A stretch of DNA of 64,000 nt from Flavobacterium sp. MC2016-06 (GCF_009711165.2 NZ_WMID02000020.1:40412-104411); one strand, 5' to 3'. Positions 35,933 to 46,404 are shown, counted from the stretch's first letter. Translations and numbers: made by a program. The notes: a model not told the origin generated them from the sequence alone.

Positions 35933-35954
35933 AGAAATTCTAAAATATAGAGTT

Positions 35955-36057
35955 ATGCCTAATAAGGTATTATTTCAATCTAATTAAAATTAAAAACAAT
36001 ACGTTTAAATTAAAAATTATGATAAAAAATAAAGCCTTATTAGGCATCCTTTTTTTT
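35955..36057 (+). promoter_or_regulatory. Long-range stem-loop spanning the GH18 start codon
   Basis: ATGCCTAATAAGG (35955-35967) is exactly complementary to CCTTATTAGGCAT (36035-36047), the second arm lying in codons 6-10 of the GH18 gene. Eight T follow at 36050-36057. The paired RNA would enclose the start codon (36019) in a 67-nt loop and resembles a terminator or translation-control hairpin. Inference from sequence only. Confidence 0.5.
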
Positions 36058-37044
36058 ATAAGTTCACTACTATCAGTTTATAGCTGTACACCTCAAAAAG
36101 AATCAGATTCTGGTGCTTTAAAAACAAAAACAGCCAGAGTTGTAGGATATTTATCCTCGGATAATTTTAATAAAATGACCTCAATTCAGTTTTGTAAATT
36201 AACACATCTTAATATCGCCTTTGCAAACCCAGATAAAAATGGGAACATCATTTTTACAGGAGATATAGATACACTTATTAAATATGCCAAATCAGTAAAC
36301 CCTAATATTGTAATAAGTATATCTCTAGCAGGAGGCGTAATTTCAGAAGAGCAAGCCTCAAGCTGGTCTTCATTAATTGATAAACCCGAAAACAGACCAG
36401 TTTTAATTCAAAATATACTAAACTTCGTAGAACTTCATCAGCTGGATGGCGTAGATGTAGATTTAGAATGGAATGCCGTAACAGTAGGTTATAGTGGATT
36501 TATTTTAGAATTAAAAAAAAGTCTTGTTGAACATAAAAAAATAATAACGGCAGCATTACCTAATAATTCTCGTTTTGAAAATATAAACGATGCAGCATTA
36601 AATGCATTCGATTTTCTGAACATAATGGCTTATGATAGTACAGGACCGTGGACTCCAAATAACCCAGGTCAGCATAGTTCGATGAGTTTTGCAAAAGAGG
36701 GAATTAATTTTTGGCACAAACTGCAAAATGTTCCAAGCGAAAAATTAAACCTCGGAGTACCTTTTTATGGTTATAATTTTACTTTCTCACCTGTTACCAG
36801 TTCCACCTACAGTCAGATTGTAGAAGCAGGAAAACAATTTGCGGATCAGGATGAAATTGGAAAAATATATTACAACGGAAGACCCACAATTTCTGAAAAG
36901 GTTGAATATGCTGCTCAAAACACAGGTGGTATTATGATTTGGGAAATTGCACAAGACTCTTTTGATGAATATTCTTTATTAGATGTGATTCATAAAAAAT
37001 ATACAGCATTAAAAGTAAAAACTACAAATCTATGTGGCAATTAA
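36019..37044 (+). CDS. chiB: GH18 chitinase/glycosidase, lipoprotein
   Basis: A 341-aa glycoside hydrolase of family 18. The lipobox ends at Cys23 (LLSVYSC). The catalytic DxxDxDxE motif is DGVDVDLE at residues 143-150, with Glu150 as the acid/base. The substrate-assisted mechanism needs a GlcNAc, so the substrates are chitin fragments. Further (beta/alpha)8-barrel motifs are VVGYLSSDNF near residue 40, ISISLAGG and LNIMAYDSTGPW. As a single-domain lipoprotein it probably sits in the periplasm or on the surface and cuts oligomers to shorter ones. It ends the susC1-susD1 operon. The name is from the matching place in the F. johnsoniae locus, recalled. Confidence 0.88.
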   Translation: MIKNKALLGILFFISSLLSVYSCTPQKESDSGALKTKTARVVGYLSSDNFNKMTSIQFCKLTHLNIAFANPDKNGNIIFTGDIDTLIKYAKSVNPNIVISISLAGGVISEEQASSWSSLIDKPENRPVLIQNILNFVELHQLDGVDVDLEWNAVTVGYSGFILELKKSLVEHKKIITAALPNNSRFENINDAALNAFDFLNIMAYDSTGPWTPNNPGQHSSMSFAKEGINFWHKLQNVPSEKLNLGVPFYGYNFTFSPVTSSTYSQIVEAGKQFADQDEIGKIYYNGRPTISEKVEYAAQNTGGIMIWEIAQDSFDEYSLLDVIHKKYTALKVKTTNLCGN

Positions 37045-37260
37045 AAACATCTACAAACAGCATTATTTTTTAGCTGAACGACAATTGTATAACATGTCAC
37101 ATCTCTTAATGCTATGTTAAAATTTAGCGTTTTGGCTACCTCTGTAAAGGTTGTGTTTATTTAAGATGCTGTTTTTTAGTAGGTTGTGAATTTTGATATT
37201 ATTTAATGAATACGCCAATTTATTAAATATTATGTTGGATAATATGTAAAACACGTTAAT
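37045..37260. other. Gap between the GH18 gene and the susC2 promoter
   Basis: AT-rich DNA without a gene. No terminator hairpin with a T-run was recognised after the GH18 stop, so read-through into susC2 is possible. The regulatory block begins near 37271. Confidence 0.4.
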
Positions 37261-37270
37261 ATATTGATAG

Positions 37271-37282
37271 GAAAACGTTTTC
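37271..37282. promoter_or_regulatory. GAAAACGTTTTC palindrome upstream of susC2
   Basis: A perfect 12-bp palindrome. It is placed as the AACGTTTTCG element of susC1 is, just ahead of the operator repeats. The form is like that of LacI-family operators. Confidence 0.55.
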
Positions 37283-37308
37283 GAAAAGCATATTATTGAA
37301 TGTTTTAT

Positions 37309-37378
37309 GTCGTTTGTTTAAAGTTTGATGTAGTTTGTATAATTTATTTTTTTTAACAATGCCTTAAGAATAAATTTA
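37309..37378 (+). promoter_or_regulatory. susC2 promoter with paired operator repeats
   Basis: Repeats GTCGTTTGTTTAA (37309-37321) and GTAGTTTGTATAA (37330-37342) have a 21-bp period, followed after 28 bp by TAAATTTA (37371-37378). All distances equal those at susC1, although the surrounding bases differ. Confidence 0.75.
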
Positions 37379-37404
37379 CATCATAACTAACAAAATAAAT
37401 AAAC

Positions 37405-40400
37405 ATGAAAAAAATTTTCTTAATCTTTATGATTGTTTTTACGGCGCAGGTTTCGCTTGCACAAGTAAAAAGTGTCAAAGGTGTGATTACAGATTCTGAA
37501 GGGATGCCGTTGCCAGGGGCATCTGTTGCTGTGCAAGGAGGTCAAAAAGGTTCTAGTACCGATTTTGACGGATTGTATACAATTGAAGTACAAAAAGGGC
37601 AAACATTAGTTTTTACTTATGTTGGTCTAGAAACGCAAAGTATAGTTGTGGGTGATGCAGCTACAATTAATGTAAAATTGTTACCAGCAGCATCAAACGC
37701 ATTAAATGAAGTTGTTGTAACTTCATTAGGTATTAAGAAAACAAGAAAATCTTTAACATATGCCGCTCAAGAGCTTAAAGGCGAAGAATTAACACGTGTA
37801 AAAGATGCCAACGTTATCAATACAATAGCAGGTAAAATTGCCGGTGTAGCTGTAACAAAAAGTTCAGGTGGTACAGGTGGTTCTACAAAAGTTCTTATTC
37901 GTGGAAACTCTTCTGTTTCAAATAGCCAGCCATTGTATGTTATTGATGGTATTCCGATGTTAAATTCAGGTTCAGGTCAGCCTAACGATACATTTGGTAG
38001 TTTATCTGGTGGTAACCGCGATGGTGGTGATGTTGTGTCTTTAATTAACCCTGATGATTACGAAGGAATGACAGTACTTAAAGGTGCTGCAGCTTCTGTT
38101 TTATATGGTAGCCAAGGAGCAAATGGTGTAATTTTACTTTCTTCTAAAAAAGCTAAAGACGGAAAAGCTAATATTTATGCTTCTTCAGTAACAACTTTTG
38201 AATCTGCTGCATATTTACCTAAATTTCAAACAGATTATATTGCTGCTCCAGGAGCTGATGAAAGCTGGGGAGCTGCTGGAAAATCAAAAGATCACGTAAA
38301 AGATTTCTTTAATACAGGAACAACTCAAATTACTTCTATCGGATATTCAATGGGTACTGATAAAAGTTCTACCTCTTTTTCTTATGCTAACACTTCTGCT
38401 ACAGGGATTATTCCAGGAAACAGTTTAAAGAAAAATAACTTTGGTATTCGTCAGACTGCTAAGTTTTTGAATGATAAATTGACTTTTGGGGCAAATGCAA
38501 ACTACACGTCTCAAACTATTGCAAACAAGCCAGTTAATGGATTTTATTTTAACCCTCTTACAGGAGTTTATTTAATGCCAAGAGGAAATGACTTTAATTA
38601 TTACAAAAATAATTATGAAGTTTTTGATCCAACTAGAAACTTAATGGCGCAAAATTGGATGACTAATAGAGATATTATGCAAAACCCATATTGGGCAATA
38701 AACAGAAATAAATCTGAAGATAAAAATGATTTCTTTAACGGATCTTTATCTTTAAACTATAAAGCTAACAATTGGTTAAGCATTGCTTCAAGATACAGTT
38801 ATAATAGAGTAACAAGTGCTTTTGATAAAAAGATATATGCTACAACTCAAGGTACACTTTCTAACATTAATGGTAGATATATCAATGAAAATTCATTAAG
38901 TACACAACGTTATGCAGATTTAATTGCTACAATTAATACAAAAATTGGTTCAAACTTCAGCTTTAATGCAAATATCGGAACAAGTATTACTAATACTTTA
39001 ACGAATCAAAAAACAATTTTAGATTCAGGAATCAGCTCAGGATTAATATATGCTAACTGGTTTACATTAGCAAACTTTGTAAATAACTCTGGAAATTATC
39101 AAACTATTGATTCTAGAAGAGAAGTTCAGTCTGTATTTGCAGCTACAACATTTGGTTACAAAGATATGTTATTCTTAGACCTTGCAGGAAGAAATGATTG
39201 GTCATCTACATTATCAAATACAGGAACACCAAGTTATTTTTACCCATCAGTTGGTGTAACTGCACTTATCAGCGAAATGACAACATTACCAGATTGGATT
39301 AATTTTGGAAAAGTTCGTGGTACTTATGCTCAAGTTGGTAACGATATTTACCCTTTTATTTCATCTCCAACATACCTTTACAGACCAGGTTTTACAGATC
39401 CAAAACCAAGTGCTGGACCTAAAAATGGTACTACTTTAAAACCAGAATTAAAATCGGAATATGAGTTTGGTACAGAGTGGAGAATGTTTAATAACAGATT
39501 TGGTTTCGAAGTTTCTTACTACAATTCTGAAACTAAAAACCAATATTTACAAGTTGTTGCACCAGTAGGAAACCAAGAAGGTGTTGATTTTTACGGTTTT
39601 AATGCAGGAAGTATTGAGAATAAAGGTTTTGAGGTTGTGTTAAATGCAGGAATTATAAGAGGAGATAAATTTTCTTGGGATACTTCTATTAACTATTCAC
39701 ATAATAAAAACACAGTTAAAGAGCTTCCAGATAATATTGGAAACAGAGTTAATTTAACAGAAGCTGGAGTAAACGGTTATAGATATGCATTAGTGGAAGG
39801 AAGACCTTATGGAGTAATTGAAGGTATTAACTTTAAAAAAGATGCTCAAGGAAGAATTTTATTAAATGATGATGGAACAATTCAAAGAACAGATTTTCAA
39901 GAAGTTGGAAATTCTAATCCAGATTTTATGTTAGGTTGGTCTAACTCATTTAAATTAGGTTCATTCTTCGCAAATGTATTAGTTGACGGTCGTTTTGGTG
40001 GTGATGTAATGAGTTTAACAGAAGCACAAAATGATTCATTTGGAGTTTCTAAAGCTTCAGGAGATGCAAGAAATGCTGGTGGTGTTGCGATCAATGCAGT
40101 AAGAGCAAGTGATGGAGTAGCAGTAACATCAATGGATGCAAAATCTTACTACACACAAGTAGGAGGAAGAGCAGGTATTACAGGTGAATATGTTTATTCT
40201 GCAACAAACGTAAGTTTAAGAGAGGTTTCTATTGGATATAATTTTAATCGTAAAGCAATACCTTTTGTTAATACAGCAAGTATTTCATTAATCGCTAGAA
40301 ACTTATTCTTTATCTACAAAGATGCACCGTTCGATCCAAATATTGCATTAAGTACTGGTCAAGGGTTACAAGGGGTAGACATTTATGGCTCACCATCTAC

Positions 40401-40437
40401 AAGAAGCATTGGTCTTAATTTAAATGTAACTTTCTAA
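37405..40437 (+). CDS. SusC-like TonB-dependent outer-membrane transporter 2
   Basis: A 1010-aa second oligosaccharide importer. The signal peptide ends near [10 protein letters not shown]; the carboxypeptidase-regulatory-like domain (about 22-100, [20 protein letters not shown]), TonB box (NEVVVTSLG), plug ([19 protein letters not shown]) and barrel (ending GLNLNVTF) are complete. The first 130 residues resemble transporter 1 closely, while the barrel is quite different, so the two pairs probably handle different chitin fragments. It has its own promoter with the same operator as susC1. Confidence 0.95.
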   Translation: MKKIFLIFMIVFTAQVSLAQVKSVKGVITDSEGMPLPGASVAVQGGQKGSSTDFDGLYTIEVQKGQTLVFTYVGLETQSIVVGDAATINVKLLPAASNALNEVVVTSLGIKKTRKSLTYAAQELKGEELTRVKDANVINTIAGKIAGVAVTKSSGGTGGSTKVLIRGNSSVSNSQPLYVIDGIPMLNSGSGQPNDTFGSLSGGNRDGGDVVSLINPDDYEGMTVLKGAAASVLYGSQGANGVILLSSKKAKDGKANIYASSVTTFESAAYLPKFQTDYIAAPGADESWGAAGKSKDHVKDFFNTGTTQITSIGYSMGTDKSSTSFSYANTSATGIIPGNSLKKNNFGIRQTAKFLNDKLTFGANANYTSQTIANKPVNGFYFNPLTGVYLMPRGNDFNYYKNNYEVFDPTRNLMAQNWMTNRDIMQNPYWAINRNKSEDKNDFFNGSLSLNYKANNWLSIASRYSYNRVTSAFDKKIYATTQGTLSNINGRYINENSLSTQRYADLIATINTKIGSNFSFNANIGTSITNTLTNQKTILDSGISSGLIYANWFTLANFVNNSGNYQTIDSRREVQSVFAATTFGYKDMLFLDLAGRNDWSSTLSNTGTPSYFYPSVGVTALISEMTTLPDWINFGKVRGTYAQVGNDIYPFISSPTYLYRPGFTDPKPSAGPKNGTTLKPELKSEYEFGTEWRMFNNRFGFEVSYYNSETKNQYLQVVAPVGNQEGVDFYGFNAGSIENKGFEVVLNAGIIRGDKFSWDTSINYSHNKNTVKELPDNIGNRVNLTEAGVNGYRYALVEGRPYGVIEGINFKKDAQGRILLNDDGTIQRTDFQEVGNSNPDFMLGWSNSFKLGSFFANVLVDGRFGGDVMSLTEAQNDSFGVSKASGDARNAGGVAINAVRASDGVAVTSMDAKSYYTQVGGRAGITGEYVYSATNVSLREVSIGYNFNRKAIPFVNTASISLIARNLFFIYKDAPFDPNIALSTGQGLQGVDIYGSPSTRSIGLNLNVTF

Positions 40438-40447
40438 ATTTAAAAAA

Positions 40448-42028
40448 ATGAAACTAAATAAAATAACAAAAGCAGCTATCTGTATCTCATTGCTTGCAGC
40501 AGTAGGTTGTACAGGTGATTTTGAAGAGATTAACACCAACCCAAACGGTATTACGCCAGAATTATTAGAACAAGACTTTAATAATATCAAAGGAGGTTTT
40601 GCTCCAATGTTTAATAATATTCAGGTTTTAACTCCAGAATGGGTTTATCAATTACAACAAGGATTAAGTTGTGATATTTGGTCTGGATATATGGCAACTC
40701 CAACAGGTTTTGCTGGAGGAATAAACAATACAACATATTCGTTAGTTGATGGTTGGAATGTTTATAACTGGGATTATGCATATAAGTATGTTATGTTTAA
40801 TGCTTATGATATAGCCAATAAATCAAAAGGTAAATACGATCAATTTTATGCATTGTCTTTAATCTTAAAAGTTGAAGGCATGCATAGAGTTACAGACACT
40901 TGGGGACCAATTATTTATTCTAAATTTGGTTCACCAGACACAACAATTCCATACGATTCCCAAGAAGAAGTTTATACTCAAATGTTTAGCGAATTAGATA
41001 TAGCTGTTGATGAATTGACAAAAAGAGTAGACGCAAACGAAACTTCAACTTTTGTTACATCAGATTTATCTGCATACAAAGGAGATTATAAAGCATGGGT
41101 GAAATTTGCAAATACTTTACGTTTAAGATTAGCAATGCGTATAGTAAAAGTTAACCCATCATTAGCAAAAACACAAGCAGAAAAAGCTGTTGCTCAAAAA
41201 TTTGGTGTATTTACTACAAATGCTGATTTATTTAAAGTTGTATCACCAGTTTATACAAATCCTATTGCAACAATTAGTAGTTCTTGGTTAGATATTCGTA
41301 TGTCAGCAGACATGGAATCAGTTTTAGGAGGATATGATGACCCTAGAATTGCATCATATTTTGATACTTCAACTCAATTTGCTGGTCAATATAAAGGAGT
41401 ACGCACTGGTATCGATATTGCAGCAAAATCAGATCACCAAGATTTTTCTGGAATTGGTTCTGTTGTAAGATCTAAAGAAATTGTTTTAATGACTACTGCC
41501 GAAGCATATTTTTTAAGAGCTGAAGGTGCATTAAGAGGATGGAATATGGGAAGTGACGCTAAGTCATTGTACGAATTAGGTATTGCAGCTTCGTTTGATC
41601 AAAGAGGTGCATCAGGTGCATCGGCTTATATAGCTGATAATGTGAAAACACCTAAAGCCTATGTAGATCCTAATTTTTCAGTAAATAATTCGGCTGCAGT
41701 AAATAACGTTACTGTTGCTTGGGATGCTGCAGCAACTAATGAAGTTAAATTGCAAAAAATTATCACTCAAAAATGGATTGCAGGTTTCCCAGAAGGTCAA
41801 GAAGCTTGGTCTGATTACAGAAGAACAGGTTATCCTAAACTTTTCCCAGTTATCAAAAATTATAGTGGAGGAACTATTTCAACTGCACTTGGTGTAAGAA
41901 GAATCAACTATGTTACTTCTGAAAAAGCAGCCAATGCTGGTGGTGTAGCTTCTGGTGTATCTAAACTAGGAGGACCTGACAACGGAGGAACTAGACTTTG
42001 GTGGGATACTACTGCTCCTAATTTCTAA
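40448..42028 (+). CDS. SusD/RagB-family outer-membrane lipoprotein 2
   Basis: A 526-aa glycan-binding lipoprotein, partner of transporter 2. The lipobox ends at Cys21 (LAAVGCTGDFEEINTNPNG). SusD-type motifs include VTDTWGPIIYSKFG and LRLRLAMRIVKVNP, the C-terminal EAWSDYRRTGYPKLFPV and the end GGTRLWWDTTAPNF. It starts 10 bp after susC2. Sequence divergence from SusD1 is high. A 12-bp hairpin follows before the nagB fusion gene. Confidence 0.95.
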   Translation: MKLNKITKAAICISLLAAVGCTGDFEEINTNPNGITPELLEQDFNNIKGGFAPMFNNIQVLTPEWVYQLQQGLSCDIWSGYMATPTGFAGGINNTTYSLVDGWNVYNWDYAYKYVMFNAYDIANKSKGKYDQFYALSLILKVEGMHRVTDTWGPIIYSKFGSPDTTIPYDSQEEVYTQMFSELDIAVDELTKRVDANETSTFVTSDLSAYKGDYKAWVKFANTLRLRLAMRIVKVNPSLAKTQAEKAVAQKFGVFTTNADLFKVVSPVYTNPIATISSSWLDIRMSADMESVLGGYDDPRIASYFDTSTQFAGQYKGVRTGIDIAAKSDHQDFSGIGSVVRSKEIVLMTTAEAYFLRAEGALRGWNMGSDAKSLYELGIAASFDQRGASGASAYIADNVKTPKAYVDPNFSVNNSAAVNNVTVAWDAAATNEVKLQKIITQKWIAGFPEGQEAWSDYRRTGYPKLFPVIKNYSGGTISTALGVRRINYVTSEKAANAGGVASGVSKLGGPDNGGTRLWWDTTAPNF

Positions 42029-42068
42029 TAAAAGCAAAAAAAAAAAAAGAATATTAAGTTTGGTTAGT

Positions 42069-42104
42069 AAATGGTATAAGTAATGAAAGTTGCTTATACC
42101 ATTT
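42069..42104 (+). promoter_or_regulatory. Intercistronic hairpin between susD2 and nagB
   Basis: AAATGGTATAAG (42069-42080) pairs with CTTATACCATTT (42093-42104). No T-run follows, so RNA processing or stability control is more likely than termination. Confidence 0.5.
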
Positions 42105-42144
42105 CAAAAACCAAAATGGTAAATACTACAAAAAAAGAAAATAA

Positions 42145-44079
42145 ATGAAAAGTGCTTTAGAAATAAAACCTGATATCAGCTATAAAAGCGCTGGGAAATT
42201 TGAAGAAACTAGATTTGAAAAAATTCATAACGAAATCTTCAAAAATTCTGCCGAAGCTTCAGTAATTGTGGCGCAGGAAATCGCTCAATTGATTAGATCT
42301 AAACAAGAAAAAGGTAAATCTTGTGTATTAGGTTTAGCAACAGGTTCTTCTCCTATCAAAGTATATGAGGAGTTAGTAAGAATGCACAGAGAAGAAGGAT
42401 TAAGTTTTAGCAATGTAATCACTTTCAATTTGGATGAATATTATCCAATGTCAAAAGAAAACAATCAGAGCTACCACTATTTTATGCATCAGCATCTTTT
42501 TAATCATATTGACATCAAACCAGAAAATGTTAATATTCCAGACGGTACAATGGCTATTGAAGAATTAAATCAATACTGCATTGACTACGAAATGAATATT
42601 AAAAATGCAGGAGGACTTGATTTTCAATTATTAGGTATTGGTCGTACAGGTCACGTAGGTTTTAATGAGCCAGGATCACACATCAACTCTGGAACAAGAA
42701 TTATTACATTAGATCACATAACAAGAGTAGATGCTTCATCAGATTTTAATGGTATAGATAACGTTCCAAAAAGAGCAATTACCATGGGCGTTTCTACGAT
42801 TATGAGATCAAAAAGAATCGTATTAATGGCTTGGGGACAAAACAAAGCCGATATCATCAAAAGAACTATTCAAGGCGATATCAGCTCAGAAGTTCCCGCT
42901 ACATTTTTACAAAATCATCCCAATGCAACCTTTGTTTTAGATCAATCTGCAGCCGTAGAATTGACACGTTTTAAAACACCTTGGTTAGTTGGAGAATGTC
43001 TATGGACACAAGAATTAAAAAGCAAAGCGATTGTTTGGTTGTGCCAAAAAACAAAACAATCTATTTTAAAATTAACAGACAGAGATTACAACAATAATGG
43101 TATGTCTGATTTATTGGCGCAAGAAGGTTCTGCTTATGATTTAAACATCAATATGTTTAATGTATTGCAGCATACCATTACTGGATGGCCGGGCGGAAAA
43201 CCAAATACAGACGATTCACATCGTCCAGAAAGAGCCAATCCAGCTAAAAAAAGAGTAATACTTTTTAGTCCGCACCCAGATGATGATGTTATCTCTATGG
43301 GAGGAACTTTTTCAAAATTGATTAAACAAGGACATGATGTACACGTTGTATATCAAACCTCTGGAAATATTGCAGTAACTGATGATGAAGCGTTAAAATT
43401 TGCCGAAGTAGGAAGCGATTTCATTGGTGCTGGAGCAGATATCGACTTTAAATCAGTCATTAAATTTTTGAATAATAAATCAGAAAATCAAATTGATTCT
43501 TTAGAAGTTAGAAAGTTAAAAGGACTTATTAGAAGAAGAGAATCTTATGCTGCAACACGATATATTGGACTAAAAGATACTAACACACATTTCTTAGACC
43601 TTCCTTTTTATGAAACAGGACAAGTTAAGAAAAACCCGTTAGGTCCAGAAGATATCGCTATTGTAAAAGATATTATTGCGACAATAAAACCACATCAAGT
43701 ATTTGCTGCAGGCGATCTAGCTGATCCGCACGGAACACACGAAGTTTGTTTAAATGCAATATTTGCTGCAATGGGACAATTAAAATCACAATCGTACATG
43801 GACGATTGCTGGTTGTGGTTGTACAGGGGAGCTTGGCACGAATGGGACATTCACGAAATTGATATGGCAGTTCCGTTAAGCCCATCAGAAGTATTGCTGA
43901 AACGTCATGCAATTTTATACCACCAGTCTCAAAAAGACAGAGTAATGTTTCAGGGAAATGATTCTAGAGAATTCTGGGTTAGAGCAGAAGACAGAAATAA
44001 AAATACAGCCATCTTATACGATGAACTAGGTTTGGCTGAATATGAAGCAATTGAAGCCTTTAAACGTTTTGATTACTAA
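42145..44079 (+). CDS. nagB: Glucosamine-6-phosphate deaminase fused to a PIG-L (LmbE-like) domain
   Basis: A 644-aa two-domain cytoplasmic protein. The N-terminal half (about 20-290) is NagB, which turns glucosamine-6-phosphate into fructose-6-phosphate and ammonia; LGLATGSSPIKVYEEL, ITFNLDEYYPM and GIGRTGHVGFNEPG are its motifs. The C-terminal part (about 360-640) is a PIG-L-type, zinc-dependent deacetylase with HPDDD (377-381) and HGTHEV (His529, His532). PIG-L enzymes deacetylate GlcNAc groups, and no nagA is present in the window, so the fusion may do both deacetylation and deamination. That last point is inference. It lies within the susC2-susD2-nagB-GH20 cluster. Confidence 0.9.
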   Translation: MKSALEIKPDISYKSAGKFEETRFEKIHNEIFKNSAEASVIVAQEIAQLIRSKQEKGKSCVLGLATGSSPIKVYEELVRMHREEGLSFSNVITFNLDEYYPMSKENNQSYHYFMHQHLFNHIDIKPENVNIPDGTMAIEELNQYCIDYEMNIKNAGGLDFQLLGIGRTGHVGFNEPGSHINSGTRIITLDHITRVDASSDFNGIDNVPKRAITMGVSTIMRSKRIVLMAWGQNKADIIKRTIQGDISSEVPATFLQNHPNATFVLDQSAAVELTRFKTPWLVGECLWTQELKSKAIVWLCQKTKQSILKLTDRDYNNNGMSDLLAQEGSAYDLNINMFNVLQHTITGWPGGKPNTDDSHRPERANPAKKRVILFSPHPDDDVISMGGTFSKLIKQGHDVHVVYQTSGNIAVTDDEALKFAEVGSDFIGAGADIDFKSVIKFLNNKSENQIDSLEVRKLKGLIRRRESYAATRYIGLKDTNTHFLDLPFYETGQVKKNPLGPEDIAIVKDIIATIKPHQVFAAGDLADPHGTHEVCLNAIFAAMGQLKSQSYMDDCWLWLYRGAWHEWDIHEIDMAVPLSPSEVLLKRHAILYHQSQKDRVMFQGNDSREFWVRAEDRNKNTAILYDELGLAEYEAIEAFKRFDY

Positions 44080-44242
44080 GGTTGTTTTTTAAATTCGATT
44101 CGATTAGAGCGGATCAAATTGCAAAATTCAGATTGATTTTTATGCGATAGTGAGGTCAAATAAAGATCTTTCTGAGTTTTGCATCCTTTTTTCTAATTTA
44201 AAAATGTTATCTCGAGGTAACATCTTTACTAACAAATTAAAA

Positions 44243-46309
44243 ATGAAATATTTATTTGTACTACTATTTGCGGGTATAACAGCAAGTGCTCAAGTTCAGA
44301 AAGAGCAGTTAAATCTTATGCCTTGGCCTCAAAGTGTTGTTTTAAACGATGGGAATTTTGCTTTAACTAAAAATTTTAAAGTAAACATTACCGGAAATCC
44401 AGATCCAAGAATTTTTGGTGGAGTAACTCGCTTTTTGCGCCGATTAGATGGTAGAACAGGTATTTTTTTCGAGCAGGGTTTTATTACAAAATTAAATGAA
44501 CTTCCAACAGCAGAACTGCAGATAAACTGTACTAAAAGTGGAAAAATTGGTTTATATGAAGACGAAAGTTATCATTTAGACATCAAAAAGAATGGTATTA
44601 CAATAAATGCTACAAGTGATTTAGGAGCTTTACATGGACTTGAAACTTTGTTACAGTTATTGCAAAACAATAGTACATCCTTTTATTTTCCAGTATCACA
44701 AATTTCAGATTTTCCTAGATTTACTTGGAGAGGTTTGATGATTGATGCTGCAAGACATTTTCAGCCAATAGATGTTATCAAAAGAAATATTGATGCATTG
44801 GCAGCTATGAAAATGAACGTTTTTCACTGGCATTTGGTTGACGATCAAGGTTGGAGAATTGAAATGAAAAAACATCCAAAGCTTATAGATTTAGCTTCAG
44901 ATGGAATGTATTATACACAAGAAGAAATTAAAAATATTGTAAAATATGCCGATGAGCGCGGTGTTTTAATCGTTCCAGAAATAGATGTTCCAGGTCATGG
45001 ATCTGCCATATTAACCGCTTACCCAGAAATAGGAAGCAAGGTGATTACATTGACAGGAGGAACTTCTGAAAAAAATATTGAAGGTACCGCAATTGCGACC
45101 TATGGAGTTGAAAGAAATGCAGGTATTTTTTCGCCGACATTAGATCCTTCAAATCCTAAAACATATCAGTTATTGAGTGAAATTTTTGATGAGGTTTGCC
45201 CATTATTCCCAGGAGCTTATTTTCATATCGGGGGAGATGAAAATGAGGGTAAAGACTGGGATGCAAACCCAAAAATACAAGCCTTTAAAAAGAAAAATAA
45301 TTTAGCTACAAACCACGAACTGCAGACGTATTTTACTATGCAGTTAATTCCAATGCTTAAAAAACACGGAAAACAGCTAATGGGATGGGAAGAAATTTTG
45401 ACTAAAAATATGTCAAAAGAAGCCATTATCCATTCATGGAGAGGACCAAATGAAGGAGTTGCAGCAGGGCAATCATTAGTAGATGCCGTAAAAAAAGGAT
45501 ACAAAACAGTATTGTCAAACGGTTATTATATTGATTTGATGTATCCTATTGCAAGTCATTATTTAAATGATCCAATGCCAAAAGATGCGACATTAACCGC
45601 AGAAGAAAAAGCCAGAATTTTGGGCGGCGAAGCCACTATGTGGACAGAGCTTGCAACGCCTACAACAATTGATTCTAGACTTTGGCCAAGAACTGCTGCA
45701 ATTGCAGAAAGACTTTGGTCGGCAGAAGATATTACAGATTTGGCTAGTATGCGTAAACGTCTAGAAGTAGTTTCGTTTAGACTAGAAGAATTAGGATTAA
45801 CTCACATTCGTAATAGAGCAGTAATCTTAAGAAATATTTCCAATAATCAGAATATAAGATCGCTTAACGAATTTACAAATGTATGCGAACCATTAAAAGG
45901 ATATACACGTAATAAAGGCGGTACAGAATATCAAATGTATTCTCCCTTTACCTTGTTTGCAGATGCCTGTACACCAGACGCAAAAGATGCTTTAGGCTTT
46001 GATGATGCAGTAAGCCAGTATTTAGCAGGTAAAACTCCAGAAAATAAAGCAAAAGTCGCAGCCTATTTCAACAAATGGATTGCAGTTAATAAAGGATTAA
46101 ATGAATTAAGCGCAAATGCACCATTAGTGCAGTCTTTATTGCCATTATCAAAAAAATTAAACGACGCATCACAAGAAATGTTACTTGTTTTAGATAGTAA
46201 ATCGACTTTAAAAGCAGAAGATTTAAAAAAATTAGTTGAAGACTGTAATACAAAAGAGCATGCAGATGTTGAGTTAGCAGTTTATACAAGCCTTAAGAAA
46301 TTATTATAA
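44243..46309 (+). CDS. GH20 beta-N-acetylhexosaminidase
   Basis: A 688-aa exo-enzyme that releases GlcNAc from the non-reducing ends of chito-oligosaccharides, probably in the periplasm. The chosen ATG gives a good signal peptide (MKYLFVLLFAGITASAQ); a longer frame from a GTG at 44150 has no signal peptide at its start and is rejected. GH20b-type N-domain (about 25-145) is followed by the catalytic barrel with RGLMIDAARHF, NVFHWHLVDDQGWR, IDVPGHG and the catalytic pair Asp332-Glu333 in HIGGDENEGKDW. A C-terminal helical region of about 200 residues is extra. It follows the NagB fusion after a 163-bp gap. Confidence 0.94.
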   Translation: MKYLFVLLFAGITASAQVQKEQLNLMPWPQSVVLNDGNFALTKNFKVNITGNPDPRIFGGVTRFLRRLDGRTGIFFEQGFITKLNELPTAELQINCTKSGKIGLYEDESYHLDIKKNGITINATSDLGALHGLETLLQLLQNNSTSFYFPVSQISDFPRFTWRGLMIDAARHFQPIDVIKRNIDALAAMKMNVFHWHLVDDQGWRIEMKKHPKLIDLASDGMYYTQEEIKNIVKYADERGVLIVPEIDVPGHGSAILTAYPEIGSKVITLTGGTSEKNIEGTAIATYGVERNAGIFSPTLDPSNPKTYQLLSEIFDEVCPLFPGAYFHIGGDENEGKDWDANPKIQAFKKKNNLATNHELQTYFTMQLIPMLKKHGKQLMGWEEILTKNMSKEAIIHSWRGPNEGVAAGQSLVDAVKKGYKTVLSNGYYIDLMYPIASHYLNDPMPKDATLTAEEKARILGGEATMWTELATPTTIDSRLWPRTAAIAERLWSAEDITDLASMRKRLEVVSFRLEELGLTHIRNRAVILRNISNNQNIRSLNEFTNVCEPLKGYTRNKGGTEYQMYSPFTLFADACTPDAKDALGFDDAVSQYLAGKTPENKAKVAAYFNKWIAVNKGLNELSANAPLVQSLLPLSKKLNDASQEMLLVLDSKSTLKAEDLKKLVEDCNTKEHADVELAVYTSLKKLL

Positions 46310-46369
46310 GAGAGTTTGGTTTGAATTAGTATTCAAGTATGTTAAGATTGCCTTTATTGATTTAAAATT

Positions 46370-46404
46370 TTATCTCTGCCAGGTTTGGTTTCTGGCGGAG
46401 ATAA
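46370..46404 (+). terminator. Hairpin after the GH20 gene, probable terminator
   Basis: TTATCTCTGCCAG pairs with CTGGCGGAGATAA (one G-U). The T-rich tail is weak (TTTATC). It would separate the GH20 transcript from chiA. Confidence 0.6.

Noticed and set aside
42069..42104. Hairpin after susD2 as a terminator
   Set aside because: The 12-bp stem is not followed by a T-run, and the nagB fusion downstream seems to belong to the same operon.
44150..44242. Upstream GTG start of the GH20 gene
   Set aside because: It would bury the signal peptide 31 residues inside the protein.
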